Translations under genes and position numbers: made by a program | Assembly: GCA_036785705.1 (NCBI GenBank) | Contig: JAWUZG010000056.1 | Location: forward strand, 17,094,001 to 17,158,000 | Source: Acanthornis magna | Lineage: Eukaryota > Chordata > Aves > Passeriformes > Acanthizidae | Reading direction: 5' to 3' | Length of the DNA: 64,000 bases | Notes under the pieces: generated by a model | What the model was told of the DNA's origin: nothing | Databases searched by the model: none | Seen by the model: only the letters and a program-made list of their open reading frames with translations | Shown: in pieces, positions 63,926-64,000 of the stretch | Position numbering within the stretch: the first letter of the stretch is position 1 | Layout: every line of letters begins with the position of its first letter

Positions 63926-64000
63926 CTGAAAGTCCCCCTATCATTGCAGGGCAACATCAGAATAAAGACAATTATGGTATTTAATAGTAAGACATTGTTC

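Overview
This is vertebrate nuclear DNA with intron-split genes, CpG-island promoters and CR1 LINE fragments. The many short CR1 tails, GC-rich minisatellites and fairly compact introns point to a bird, quite possibly a passerine. I cannot name the species. There is nothing prokaryotic, viral or plasmid-like, no CRISPR array and no operon.

The window holds five protein-coding genes on strictly alternating strands: DPP8 (-, N-terminal part only), HACD3 (+, complete), INTS14 (-, complete), SLC24A1 (+, complete) and DENND4A (-, C-terminal part only). From memory this is the same order and orientation as the human 15q22.31 block. I rebuilt each gene exon by exon from splice sites and reading-frame continuity. 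Every coding exon junction is in phase. HACD3 gives 361 aa, INTS14 518 aa and SLC24A1 661 aa. The DPP8 part gives about 301 aa and the DENND4A part about 970 aa.

Layout: 1-5.7 kb holds six DPP8 coding exons, the leftmost cut by the window edge. DPP8's probable non-coding exon 1 lies in a CpG island at 7.3-8.0 kb that also carries a ~32-bp GC-rich minisatellite. Opposed CR1 fragments at 8.85-9.3 kb precede the HACD3 promoter CpG island, and HACD3 runs from 9.56 to 18.7 kb with a 3' UTR to about 20.6 kb. INTS14 converges on it tail to tail (poly(A) signals about 200 bp apart) and runs back to a CpG island at 31.8-32.4 kb. One INTS14 intron carries about 24 copies of a 28-30-bp minisatellite. 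A mostly featureless spacer with one CR1 follows. SLC24A1 runs from 35.5 to 49.4 kb, again tail to tail with DENND4A, whose probable 3' UTR fills about 50.3-53.9 kb and whose exons continue to the right edge.

The genes do not form one pathway. DPP8 is a cytosolic post-proline dipeptidase, HACD3 an ER very-long-chain fatty acid dehydratase, INTS14 an Integrator subunit, SLC24A1 the rod photoreceptor Na+/Ca2+,K+ exchanger, and DENND4A a RabGEF. They are neighbours by conserved synteny. The most notable local features are a frame-enforced GC-AG intron in HACD3, the G-rich transcribed minisatellite in INTS14, the GC-rich repeats at the DPP8 and HACD3 promoters (with a CTCF-like match), and the short cytosolic loop of SLC24A1. 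I found no convincing previously undescribed system.
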